Positions 1 to 7,764 of a stretch of DNA of 64,000 nucleotides are shown here, piece by piece. Location: the NCBI RefSeq assembly GCF_019132845.1, contig NZ_JAHSPR010000005.1, forward strand, positions 62,001 to 126,000, read 5' to 3'. The position numbers and the translations under genes are program-made. Within the stretch, counting starts at the first letter, position 1. Each line of letters starts with the position of its first letter. The notes below the pieces were generated by a model. It made no database searches, was not told where the DNA came from, and saw only the letters and a program-made list of their open reading frames with translations. Source of the DNA: Advenella alkanexedens. Lineage in GTDB: Bacteria; Pseudomonadota; Gammaproteobacteria; Burkholderiales; Burkholderiaceae_B.

Positions 1-546
1 GGGTTTGGTTTCGCTGTCAAAACCAAACCATTCGCCTGACAAATGAGAATAACTGCCGATTCCCATGGTGGCAACATTGAATTGCCCTGGATTTTCTTTC
101 AATTTCTTAATCAGATCCTGCACGTCCTCAACGGCCACCTGCGGGCTGGCAATCAGGCCGGTGTTCATGACGCCAAGCAAACTCACAGGCACAAAATCTT
201 TTTCAATATCATAAGTTTTTGTGGAATAAAGGTGTGGCTGAATGGAAAGTGTACTGGTTGAGCCAATCAATAAGGTGTAACCGTCAGGCTTGGCTTGAGC
301 GGCAGCAGCGTTGCCAATGGCTCCTGATGCACCTGGTTTGTTGTCAATAATAACACTGACACCCAGATTTTTTTGAAGCTCGGCCGCAACTTCGCGAGCA
401 TTGGTGTCAGGGCCGGTGCCGGGGGCAAACGGTGTAATGATGCGAATGGGGCGATCGGGATAAGCCGCTTGCGCGCTTAAAGCGATAAGACCCAGGCTTA
501 GTCCGAGTGTGATTTTCTTTGAAAGTTTATTAAGCGTGAAACGCAT
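1..546 (-). CDS. Bug/TctC-family tripartite tricarboxylate transporter receptor, partial (3' end outside window)
   Basis: Reading the minus strand from the ATG at 546 gives an open frame of 182 codons running off the window edge. It starts with a basic, hydrophobic signal peptide ending near ALSAQAA, followed by YPDRPIRIITPFAPGTGPD, the hallmark start of mature Bug receptors, then the DNKPGASGAIGN and KPDGYTLL motifs. Bug proteins (about 320 residues) bind carboxylic or aromatic acids in the periplasm and either feed TctAB permeases or act as sensors. About the first 55% of the protein is present. It is divergent from the catabolic genes at 696-4402, so it probably delivers or senses their substrate. 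No TctA or TctB gene is visible. The family is secure; the ligand is unknown. Confidence 0.9.
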   Translation of the reverse strand, partial: MRFTLNKLSKKITLGLSLGLIALSAQAAYPDRPIRIITPFAPGTGPDTNAREVAAELQKNLGVSVIIDNKPGASGAIGNAAAAQAKPDGYTLLIGSTSTLSIQPHLYSTKTYDIEKDFVPVSLLGVMNTGLIASPQVAVEDVQDLIKKLKENPGQFNVATMGIGSYSHLSGEWFGFDSETKP

Positions 547-595
547 GTTTGTCTCCTTAGGTATGTCGTTGTCCAGATTAAATTTAATAAAACTT

Positions 596-632
596 GATAT
601 TTATTAAATTATCATAATATAATAAAAACATC
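596..632. promoter_or_regulatory. Imperfect dyad in the divergent promoter region (candidate IclR operator)
   Basis: The AT-rich spacer between the Bug gene and the VOC gene holds an imperfect inverted repeat: the left arm starts GATATTTATTA (596) and the right arm is TAATAAAAACATC, ending at 632. The IclR-type regulator encoded at 2753 is the obvious candidate binder and could control both directions. This is a visual match only; AT-rich DNA produces such dyads by chance. Confidence 0.3.
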
Positions 633-695
633 AAATAATATTTGTTTAATTTTAATCAAATTATCGTTAAATGATATTTTCATTTAGGAGACAAA

Positions 696-1247
696 ATGAC
701 ACAGTCCAAAGACAATATTCAGCTTTCTCTCAGCCACCTGGGTATTTATGTGCAGGACCTGGAAAAAATGAGTGCTTTTTATAAGGAAACGTTTGAATTC
801 ACTCAAACCGACAAAGGTGATCTGGGGCATACCCAACTGGTGTTTTTAAGTCGTGATCCCGCAGAGCATCACCAACTGGTATTGGCAACCGGGCGTCCGG
901 ACAACCTTCAATTCAATCTCATCAACCAGATTTCCTTTCGTGTTCCCAACCTGGACAATCTGCGCCGTTTTTATGCACGTGCAAAAAATCACAAAGATGT
1001 CAGTGATATCCAGTGTGTTACCCATGGAAATGCCGTTTCTGTTTATTGCCGTGATCCGGAAGGTAACCGGCTTGAAATTTTCATGGATACCCCGTGGTAT
1101 TGCGACCAGCCTTTGCGTGAACCCATTGATCTTGAATTGAGTGATGAGCAAATCATGGCCAAGGCCGAAGCTATCGCACGCAAATATCCAAAATTCAAAT
1201 TGCGTTCCGAATGGCATGAAGAGATGCGTCAGTTGATGGGAGTGTAA
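696..1247 (+). CDS. VOC-superfamily protein (one-domain, extradiol-dioxygenase/glyoxalase fold)
   Basis: 183 residues forming two beta-alpha-beta-beta-beta modules. Module 1 begins SHLGIYVQDLEKMSAFY (His14). Module 2 begins around QISFRVPNLDNL (residues 78-89) and ends with the strand CRDPEGNRLEIF (Glu127). Similar one-domain VOC proteins of about 21 kDa include small type I extradiol dioxygenases. In those enzymes the first strand of module 2 carries a metal-binding His; here the equivalent position looks like Gln78, so dioxygenase activity is uncertain and a glyoxalase-like or isomerase role is possible. The ATG follows a strong AGGAG site. The next gene starts 4 bases after the stop, so the two are surely co-transcribed. 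The VOC fold is secure; the reaction is not. Confidence 0.85.
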   Translation: MTQSKDNIQLSLSHLGIYVQDLEKMSAFYKETFEFTQTDKGDLGHTQLVFLSRDPAEHHQLVLATGRPDNLQFNLINQISFRVPNLDNLRRFYARAKNHKDVSDIQCVTHGNAVSVYCRDPEGNRLEIFMDTPWYCDQPLREPIDLELSDEQIMAKAEAIARKYPKFKLRSEWHEEMRQLMGV

Positions 1248-1251
1248 GAGA

Positions 1252-2745
1252 ATGACAGACAAAAAACTCTATGATGTGGCTATCATTGGTTATGGACCTG
1301 TAGGTGCCACATTGGCCGGTTTGCTGGGTCAGGAAGGTTTGAAGGTGTTGGTGCTGGATCGTGAGGCCGCTATTTATCCCTTGCCACGTGCCATTCATTT
1401 TGATGGTGAAGTCATGCGGATTTTCCAAAGTCTGGGTCTTAAAGATAAAGTGCTTGAAATCAGCCGGCCAGGAATTCATGGCATGCACTTTCTCAATGCC
1501 GAGGGAGAAACCTTGCTGGTTCGTGCGGGCAGTGCCGGGAATGGACCTAATGGGTGTGCCAATAACTATTATTTTCATCAACCTCATCTGGAAGTCTTGC
1601 TGCGGGAAAAAGTGGCCAGTCATCCAAATGTAACGGTAAAACTAAAGTCGGAACTGACGGGGCTTCAGGAACAGAACGATCATGTGGTATTGACCGTACA
1701 CAACCATCAAACCCAGTCAAGTGAACAGTATCAGGCCAAATATGTCGTGGGTTGTGATGGTGCCCGTTCATTTGTACGAACAACCATGGGTAGCCCTATG
1801 GAAAACCTTGGCTTGCGTCAGCAGTGGCTGGTTTTTGATGTCTTGCTCAAAGAAGACGTGCAATTGTCACCTTACACCATTCAGCATTGCGATCCGGCAC
1901 GTCCCATGACTTATTGCAATGTGGTGGGTAACCGCCGTCGCTGGGAAATCATGGTCATGCCAGACGATAATCAGGAAGAATTGGTCAAACCTGAAAATAT
2001 CTGGAAGATGCTGGAACGCTGGATCAGCCCTGAGCAGGCGGACCTGGAACGTGCCGTCATTTATACTTTTAACTCACTGATTGCAGAAGGTTGGCGCAAA
2101 GGGCGCCTGATGCTGGCCGGTGATGCCGCACATCAGACACCACCTTTTCTGGGGCAGGGTTTGTGTGCCGGCATACGTGATGCTGCCAACCTCTATTGGA
2201 AACTGAAAGCAGTTATTGCGGGTAATGCCAGTGACGTCATTCTCGATACTTACGAGTCAGAACGTTCTGCGCATGTGCATGAAGTGATTGGATTGGCCGT
2301 TTATTTGGGCAGTATTATCCAGACGACGGATCCTGAAAAAGCGGCAGAGCGGGACAGGAGATTCCGTGAAGATGCCAGTCGTGAGTTTTTTATGCCAGTT
2401 TCCAAATTGGGTGAAGGACTTTGGGATGGACAACAACAGGCAGGAGGGCAATTGTTTTTCCAACCTAAAAATGAGGAAGGCATTGCGCTGGATGATTTGG
2501 TGGGTAACCGCTTTGCGATATTGTATACCAGTCAGGCCAGTCTTCCCAACTTGACAGGTGTGTTGCCGGAAAACATGGATATTGTTCCGGTGCAAATGGA
2601 CTGCAAAGAGGTCGGAGAATGGCTGGCTGACAAAAATGCGGACTTTGTTGTGCTACGTCCGGACCGTTATGTACTGGGAACGGGTAAAAATGAGGCACAA
2701 TTACAGGCATTGTTGTCATTAGTGCCCTATTGCGGTCTAAGTTAA
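1252..2745 (+). CDS. FAD-dependent aromatic hydroxylase, MhpA-like (3-(3-hydroxyphenyl)propionate hydroxylase family)
   Basis: 497-residue class A flavoprotein monooxygenase. Visible motifs are the N-terminal GYGPVG dinucleotide site (residues 13-18), the DG motif VVGCDGARSFVR (about 165-176) and the FAD-ribityl motif LAGDAAHQTPPFLGQG (about 285-300). The remaining C-terminal part resembles the thioredoxin-like tail of this family, shorter than in E. coli MhpA (about 550). Such enzymes use NAD(P)H and O2 to add an ortho hydroxyl to a phenolic acid. The neighbouring VOC and FAH genes fit ring cleavage and product hydrolysis. The mhp-type alpha/beta hydrolase MhpC is absent, so this is not a standard mhp operon and the substrate is unknown. 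Confidence 0.85.
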   Translation: MTDKKLYDVAIIGYGPVGATLAGLLGQEGLKVLVLDREAAIYPLPRAIHFDGEVMRIFQSLGLKDKVLEISRPGIHGMHFLNAEGETLLVRAGSAGNGPNGCANNYYFHQPHLEVLLREKVASHPNVTVKLKSELTGLQEQNDHVVLTVHNHQTQSSEQYQAKYVVGCDGARSFVRTTMGSPMENLGLRQQWLVFDVLLKEDVQLSPYTIQHCDPARPMTYCNVVGNRRRWEIMVMPDDNQEELVKPENIWKMLERWISPEQADLERAVIYTFNSLIAEGWRKGRLMLAGDAAHQTPPFLGQGLCAGIRDAANLYWKLKAVIAGNASDVILDTYESERSAHVHEVIGLAVYLGSIIQTTDPEKAAERDRRFREDASREFFMPVSKLGEGLWDGQQQAGGQLFFQPKNEEGIALDDLVGNRFAILYTSQASLPNLTGVLPENMDIVPVQMDCKEVGEWLADKNADFVVLRPDRYVLGTGKNEAQLQALLSLVPYCGLS

Positions 2746-2752
2746 AGGTTTT

Positions 2753-3511
2753 ATGATGAGTGAAAAATCCCCTTCCAGTCTGGTTCGTATGTTAATGGTG
2801 CTGGATTTCTTTACCGAAGCCACTCCCATATGGAGTGTTGAAGATATTGCCCAGAAACTGGAAGTGTCCATTCCAACCTGTTATCGCTATATGAAAATGC
2901 TGGTGGAATCGGGATGGCTTACCCATCAGTCAGAGTCTTGTTATACCTTTGGTCCCCGTATTCTTGTCATGGATTATTATGTACGGCAGTCTGATCCGGT
3001 CTTGCGTGCCAGTGTGCCGCTCATGCAAGAATTGGTGGCCAAAACCGGGTTTGAATGCGTCTTATCTGCTTTTTATGGTGACCGGGTGCTGGATTCGCAT
3101 CATGAGAAAAGTAACGGGAAAACCTTTCTCAGTTATGGCAGGGGGATGCCACGGCCTTTGTTTCAAGGGGGCGCTCCAAAGGTAATACTGGCCCATTTGC
3201 CCAACCGGCAGCTGCGTAAAATTTATGATGCGCATACCGAAGAACTGAAACAATCCGGCATACCGGAGGATTGGGATGGTTTCAGGGCTTATTATCAGGG
3301 TATCAAAAAAAGGGGATTTTATTATTCAGTCGGTGAGCTGGAGTCTCATTTGGGTGCCTTGTCGGTTCCCATTGAAAAGCAAGGACAGCCAGGCGTATGG
3401 GGAGCCATGTCACTGGTGGCGGAATTATCGCGATTTGAGGTGGTTGATCTTCATAAAATGAAAGAAATGCTTGAAGGCGCTACCCGAAGTATTTCACATA
3501 ATTTGGTTTAA
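2753..3511 (+). CDS. IclR-family transcriptional regulator
   Basis: 252 residues. The first 70 or so form a winged helix-turn-helix (SLVRMLMVLDFF, then EDIAQKLEVSIPTCYRYMKML). The remainder is the IclR effector domain, with the usual GPRILVMDYYVR linker and an LSVPIEKQGQPGVWGAMSLV segment near the C-terminus. IclR proteins bind small aromatic or carboxylic acids and regulate the catabolic operon they sit in. The gene starts 7 bases after the hydroxylase stop, inside the operon, so it probably regulates this cluster and itself. The dyad at 596-632 is a possible site. Confidence 0.92.
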   Translation: MMSEKSPSSLVRMLMVLDFFTEATPIWSVEDIAQKLEVSIPTCYRYMKMLVESGWLTHQSESCYTFGPRILVMDYYVRQSDPVLRASVPLMQELVAKTGFECVLSAFYGDRVLDSHHEKSNGKTFLSYGRGMPRPLFQGGAPKVILAHLPNRQLRKIYDAHTEELKQSGIPEDWDGFRAYYQGIKKRGFYYSVGELESHLGALSVPIEKQGQPGVWGAMSLVAELSRFEVVDLHKMKEMLEGATRSISHNLV

Positions 3512-3550
3512 TGGTTTTCAACAATATTGAAACAGGAATAAGGAAGTCAG

Positions 3551-4402
3551 ATGAAGTTAATCAGTTTTGTTTTAGACGGTAAAAATACGTATGGTGTGGT
3601 TACCGATGAGAAAAAAGTGCTGGATCTGGGACCATTGTTGGGAGAGCGCTTTGCCGATCTGGTCAGCCTGTTGGGCAACAACGATCTTTCACCGGTACAA
3701 GAGGCGCTGGCCAACAACCCGGCTACGCTCGATTATGACGAGCTGGAACTGCTACCCGTGATTCCCCAGCCGGGCAAGATTTTCTGTATTGGCCTGAATT
3801 ATGCCGACCATGTCAAGGAAACCAATCGTGAAGTAACCGAGTCACCCACCATCTTCCTGCGCGTGGCCGAGTCCCAGGTGGCTCATAATGACAGTATTGT
3901 GCTGCCTCCCGAATCGGTCAAACTGGATTACGAAGGTGAAATCGCCATTGTGATTGGTAAAGGCGGCCGTCGCATTTCAGAAGAAGAGGCATGGGATCAT
4001 ATTGCCGGTTATGCCTGCTATAACGATGGCAGTATCCGTGACTGGCAAACCGCCACTTCACAATGGGGTCCTGGCAAAAACTTCTGGAAAACCGGTGGTT
4101 TCGGTCCCTGGCTGGTTACGGCTGATGAAATCAAGCCCGGTCAGGAGTTGACGCTGGTTACACGACTGAATGGTCAGGAAATGCAGCGTACAACAACGAA
4201 ATTTCTGATTCACAGTATTCCAAGGCAGATTGCCTATATTTCCACCTTCCTGCCGTTGAATGCCGGTGATGTGATTGTGACAGGCACACCAGGTGGTGTG
4301 GGTGCCAAGCGTAATCCACCGGTATTCATGAAAGAGGGGGATGTCGTGGAAATCGAAGTGGATGCGGTAGGTGTACTGCGCAATACCATCATCGCTGAGT
4401 AA
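3551..4402 (+). CDS. Fumarylacetoacetate hydrolase (FAH) family protein
   Basis: 283 residues with a small N-terminal domain (about 1-70) and a C-terminal FAH fold. The fold shows IFCIGLNYADHVKE (about 79-92), the acidic metal ligands in KLDYEGEIAIVIGK and the closing TGTPGGVGAKR motif. The family hydrolyses, isomerises or decarboxylates beta-keto or enol acids from aromatic ring cleavage, using Mg2+ or Mn2+. As last gene of the cluster before a strong terminator (4453-4495) it likely processes the ring-cleavage product of the VOC and hydroxylase genes. Fumarylpyruvate-type hydrolase and 2-hydroxyhepta-diene-dioate isomerase are both possible; motifs alone do not decide. Confidence 0.88.
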   Translation: MKLISFVLDGKNTYGVVTDEKKVLDLGPLLGERFADLVSLLGNNDLSPVQEALANNPATLDYDELELLPVIPQPGKIFCIGLNYADHVKETNREVTESPTIFLRVAESQVAHNDSIVLPPESVKLDYEGEIAIVIGKGGRRISEEEAWDHIAGYACYNDGSIRDWQTATSQWGPGKNFWKTGGFGPWLVTADEIKPGQELTLVTRLNGQEMQRTTTKFLIHSIPRQIAYISTFLPLNAGDVIVTGTPGGVGAKRNPPVFMKEGDVVEIEVDAVGVLRNTIIAE

Positions 4403-4452
4403 GGGTTTTCCATAACAGGCTTTGTGAAAAATACAATTGCCTGTATCCAGGA

Positions 4453-4495
4453 ACAGCCGGCAAGCAGAGAGTTAATTTGCTTGCCGGCTGTTTTT
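4453..4495 (+). terminator. Rho-independent terminator after the FAH gene
   Basis: Perfect 14-bp stem (ACAGCCGGCAAGCA at 4453-4466 with its complement at 4478-4491), an 11-base loop, then four more T. It closes the 696-4402 operon. Confidence 0.9.
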
Positions 4496-4609
4496 CTTGG
4501 TGTTTTCACTTCTTGAATGTCATGAAAAACCTTGTAAGATAGCCGTTATCAGAGGAAAAAAGCGCAATAACAGGGTGTTGGCAATTCTCAACGTCACCAA
4601 GGAGATGAC

Positions 4610-6133
4610 ATGGATCTTTCAGAATTGAAGCAGTTTGGTCTGGATGTAGCTTATCCTTATAAAAAGCAGTATGACAATTTCATAGGAGGTCAGTGGGTCG
4701 CGCCTGTATCAGGCGAGTATTTCGAGAACATTTCTCCCATCACCGGAAAGCCGTTTTGTCAGGTTGCCCGATCGGGTGCGGAAGATGTCGAGCTGGCGTT
4801 GGATAAGGCACATGCTGCCCGACGTGCGTGGGGGAAAACCTCGGTCATGGATCGCTCGAATTTGTTGCTTCGCATGGCAGACCGCATGGAAAAGAACCTG
4901 CAGTTGCTGGCTGTGGCCGAAACCATTGATAATGGCAAACCCATTCGTGAAACCATGGCTGCCGACTTGCCGCTGGCAATAGATCATTTACGTTATTTTG
5001 CCGGATGTATTCGCGCCCAGGAAGGCACTATTTCAGAAATTGATGAAACCACGGTTGCCTATCATTTTCAAGAGCCATTGGGTGTCGTAGGTCAAATTAT
5101 TCCCTGGAACTTTCCGATCCTGATGGCTATCTGGAAACTGGCTCCAGCGCTTGCCGCAGGTTGCTGCGTGGTCTTGAAGCCGGCTGAGCAGACCCCCGCT
5201 TCCATTCTGGTTTTAATGGAGTTGACGGCAGATCTCTTCCCGCCGGGTGTGATCAATGTGATTAACGGTTTTGGCAAAGAGGCCGGTAACGCCCTGGCAA
5301 CCAATAAACGTATTGCAAAAATTGCGTTTACCGGCTCAACGGCAACCGGCAAGCATATTTTGCACGCTGCGGCAGAAAACCTGATTCCTTCCACTGTTGA
5401 GCTGGGTGGCAAAAGCCCGAATATTTTCTTTGCCGATGTGATGGATCAGTCGGATTCTTTCCTGGACAAGGCACTGGAAGGACTGGCCATGTTTTCATTG
5501 AATCAGGGTGAGGTCTGCACGTGCCCGTCCCGAATCCTGATCCAGGAATCCATATATGATGCATTTATTGAAAAGGCCATCAAACGTGTTCAGGCCATCA
5601 AGACCGGTAATCCGCTAGAGGCCGGTACGATGGTAGGCGCGCAGGCATCCCGGATGCAGATGGATAAAATCATGTCCTACATTAATATCGGGCGGGAAGA
5701 GGGTGCGGTTTGTCTGATAGGGGGTGACCGTCATCGACCGGGAAATCTGGAGGATGGTTATTATATTAATCCAACCATGTTGCTGGGCAAAAATGATATG
5801 CGCATTTTCCAGGAAGAAATTTTCGGGCCCGTTGCTTCGGTAACGACTTTTAAAGATGAGGAAGAGGCGCTTGAAATTGCCAATGCCAGCTACTATGGTT
5901 TGGGGGCTGGTGTCTGGACGCGTGACGGAACACGTGCCTATCGGATGGGAAGGGGTATAGAAGCCGGCAGGGTATGGACAAATTGCTATCACTTATACCC
6001 GGCGCATGCCGCTTTTGGTGGTTACAAGCAATCGGGCATTGGTCGGGAAACCCATAAAATGGCTTTGGCGAATTACCAGCAAACCAAGTGTTTATTGGTG
6101 AGCTATAGTGCAAAGGCTTTGGGCTTTTTCTAG
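4610..6133 (+). CDS. exaC: NAD-dependent aldehyde dehydrogenase, ExaC/AcoD type
   Basis: 507 residues, full length for the class. Visible are [20 protein letters not shown] (about 167-186), the cofactor loop [11 protein letters not shown], the ELGGKSPNI catalytic-Glu motif (about 267-275) and the nucleophile motif [11 protein letters not shown] (about 304-314), whose CTC form is typical of ExaC/AcoD acetaldehyde dehydrogenases used in ethanol and acetoin oxidation. The ATG at 4610 follows AAGGAG. It has its own promoter region and lies between two terminators, so it is monocistronic. It might serve aldehydes from the upstream cluster, but the terminator in between argues for separate control. 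No sigma-54 regulator (AcoR) is nearby. Confidence 0.9.
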   Translation: MDLSELKQFGLDVAYPYKKQYDNFIGGQWVAPVSGEYFENISPITGKPFCQVARSGAEDVELALDKAHAARRAWGKTSVMDRSNLLLRMADRMEKNLQLLAVAETIDNGKPIRETMAADLPLAIDHLRYFAGCIRAQEGTISEIDETTVAYHFQEPLGVVGQIIPWNFPILMAIWKLAPALAAGCCVVLKPAEQTPASILVLMELTADLFPPGVINVINGFGKEAGNALATNKRIAKIAFTGSTATGKHILHAAAENLIPSTVELGGKSPNIFFADVMDQSDSFLDKALEGLAMFSLNQGEVCTCPSRILIQESIYDAFIEKAIKRVQAIKTGNPLEAGTMVGAQASRMQMDKIMSYINIGREEGAVCLIGGDRHRPGNLEDGYYINPTMLLGKNDMRIFQEEIFGPVASVTTFKDEEEALEIANASYYGLGAGVWTRDGTRAYRMGRGIEAGRVWTNCYHLYPAHAAFGGYKQSGIGRETHKMALANYQQTKCLLVSYSAKALGFF

Positions 6134-6180
6134 TTTTTAATAGTGGAATAAAGATATTAACCAGAAAAAACAACAATAAT

Positions 6181-6417
6181 TTATTGTTCCCCTGCCAAGG
6201 CAGGGGTTTTTTTTAAGGTCAGCCGAAATGTGAAAAGAATGCATAAGCACCAGATAGTGATCCAGATACCATGCACCGTTAATAAAAGGATTTGTTTGGC
6301 TGTCAGGGCACTTTCCTGGTTCAGTGCGGTAGCAATCTCGGCAACAGAAAAGCTCATGACCAGAAGGGCAAAGAAAAGTATGCCAGCCAGTATTTGCAGT
6401 TTATGAATCGTTTTCAT
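6181..6417 (-). CDS. Small two-helix membrane protein, unknown function
   Basis: 78 residues with two hydrophobic segments (about 9-27, LAGILFFALLVMSFSVAEIA, and about 44-66, with HGIWITIWCLCILFTF) and a basic-then-polar tail ending LKKTPALAGEQ. I recognise no family. The ribosome-binding site is weak. The last codons and stop coincide with the hairpin that terminates exaC on the other strand, so part of the C-terminal sequence is dictated by that hairpin. The protein looks coding (membrane-protein composition, no competing gene), but a chance frame cannot be excluded. Confidence 0.5.
   Translation of the reverse strand: MKTIHKLQILAGILFFALLVMSFSVAEIATALNQESALTAKQILLLTVHGIWITIWCLCILFTFRLTLKKTPALAGEQ
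6189..6214 (+). terminator. Rho-independent terminator of exaC
   Basis: CCCCTGCC (6189-6196), a 2-base centre, GGCAGGGG (6199-6206), then eight T. It acts on the plus strand and lies within the 3' end of the opposing small membrane-protein gene. Confidence 0.8.
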
Positions 6418-6545
6418 ACCCGGCCTTTTTTGTTGGTTATCTTGTTGCCAGTGTAAGGGGAGCAGCTAAAATTATTAAATACAAATTCTCAATTTATATA
6501 TATCTTTATGGTTATTAGCGTGCTTTTTGGGAGCTTGACGGTTTG

Positions 6546-6668
6546 CGTTCCCACGCTGGAGCATGGGAACGAGTAATGCTGGAGCATGGGAGCGAGTAAA
6601 CGAGTAAGCAGGGGGCGGATCAATGCTCCTTTTGGCCTTTCTTGTTCCCATGCTCCAGCGTGGGAACG
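6546..6668. repeat. REP-like palindromic repeat cluster A
   Basis: Copy 1 (6546-6573) starts CGTTCCCACGCTGGAGCATG and ends GGGAACGAG. A half copy follows at 6576-6595. Copy 2 (6641-6668) is the reverse complement of copy 1 with one mismatch. Each copy is itself palindromic (GTTCCCA...TGGGAAC), so the pair forms a BIME-like structure. The bases after copy 2 (CTACGTAGGTCAG, then CAGCATT) resemble those after the first copy of cluster B. The cluster lies just downstream of metQ (minus strand) and may stabilise or terminate its transcript. Confidence 0.8.
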
Positions 6669-6712
6669 CCTACGTAGGTCAGTCAGCATTTCCATGCGGA
6701 GTGAACCGGGTA

Positions 6713-7531
6713 TTACCAGGCGGTAAAGTAAGCCCCTGGGAATGTTTTCTCAACAAATGCTTTGACTTCATCGGATTGGTAAGCCTTGATAAAACGGGCA
6801 ACCCGCGGGTCATCCTTGTTATCTTCCCGGGCGGCAATCACCACCACGGCGAAATCGGCTTTTTCATCCTCAAGTGCCAGGGTGTCTTTGGCGGGGTCAA
6901 GGCCGGCAGGAATGGCATAGGCCGAGTTAACGGCAGCGGCATCCACGTCTTTTAATGAGTGCGGCAATTGTGCGGCTTCAATTTCGATGAATTTAAGTTT
7001 TTTGGGATTTTCTTCAATATCGAAGAGTGAAGCGGTTGTGGTTACGCCTTCTTTCAGCTTAATGAGCCTGGCGGCCTGCAAAACCAGTAGGGCACGGGCA
7101 CCATTGCTGGGATCATTCGGAATGGCAATGGTGGCGCCAGACGGTAATTCATCCAGATTGTTATGGCGACTTGAGTAAATCCCCATCAATTGCACAACGG
7201 CATCGGCAACAGGGACCAGTTTATAACCACGGGCACTGTTCTGGGCATTCATGAATGGACGATGCTGATAGATATTCAGGTCAATTTCCTTGGTATCAAG
7301 GGCAGCATTGGGCTGGATGAAGTCACTGAATTCGATCAATTTGACTTGCAAACCCTGTTTTTCGGCAACCTGGCGAGCTACTTCACTAATTTGGGCGTGA
7401 GGACCAACCGTAACCCCCACTTTCAGGAGGGCTTCCTGTGCAAAAGCCAGGGGTGCGGTGCTCAGGCCTAGTGTTAATGTTGCGCAAAGCAGTGTTTTTT
7501 TCAGCTTTATAGCGGCGTGAAAAATAGTCAT
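6713..7531 (-). CDS. MetQ/NlpA-family ABC transporter substrate-binding protein
   Basis: 272 residues. The signal peptide ends near PLAFAQEA, with signal peptidase I character; there is no lipobox cysteine, unlike most MetQ lipoproteins. The mature part has LKVGVTVGPHAQI, FSDFIQPNAALDTKEIDLNI, YQHRPFMN and AIPNDPSNGARALLVLQ, all typical of methionine-binding NlpA proteins. It would bind D/L-methionine or a related amino acid in the periplasm and pass it to MetNI. Neither metN nor metI is adjacent, so it is an orphan receptor in this window. A REP cluster lies directly downstream. Confidence 0.88.
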   Translation of the reverse strand: MTIFHAAIKLKKTLLCATLTLGLSTAPLAFAQEALLKVGVTVGPHAQISEVARQVAEKQGLQVKLIEFSDFIQPNAALDTKEIDLNIYQHRPFMNAQNSARGYKLVPVADAVVQLMGIYSSRHNNLDELPSGATIAIPNDPSNGARALLVLQAARLIKLKEGVTTTASLFDIEENPKKLKFIEIEAAQLPHSLKDVDAAAVNSAYAIPAGLDPAKDTLALEDEKADFAVVVIAAREDNKDDPRVARFIKAYQSDEVKAFVEKTFPGAYFTAW

Positions 7532-7764
7532 TTTTTATAAATCCCGGTTGGAAAGTGAATGATAGAAAAACAGAGGGTTAAATTAGCAAATAAATCGTTA
7601 TAAGATTTTTGCCTTATTTTGGCTAAAATTATAACCACAAGGAATAAATGCAATAAGAATTTATTTATTATATGAATATAACCATTGGAAATATATATTG
7701 GATTAAAATCCTTGCTTATACAATTACCCATTCAGGTAGTTTTAATTAATTGAGTGAAAGGCTT

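Noticed and set aside
6489-6695. 68-codon minus-strand frame over REP cluster A
   Set aside because: It is a translation of the palindromic repeats (RSHAGAWEQE-type text), with no ribosome site and no protein character; likewise the frames at 26141-26427.
7528-7731. 67-codon minus-strand frame upstream of metQ
   Set aside because: It lies in AT-rich promoter DNA, overlaps the metQ start and has low-complexity Ile/Phe/Lys composition.
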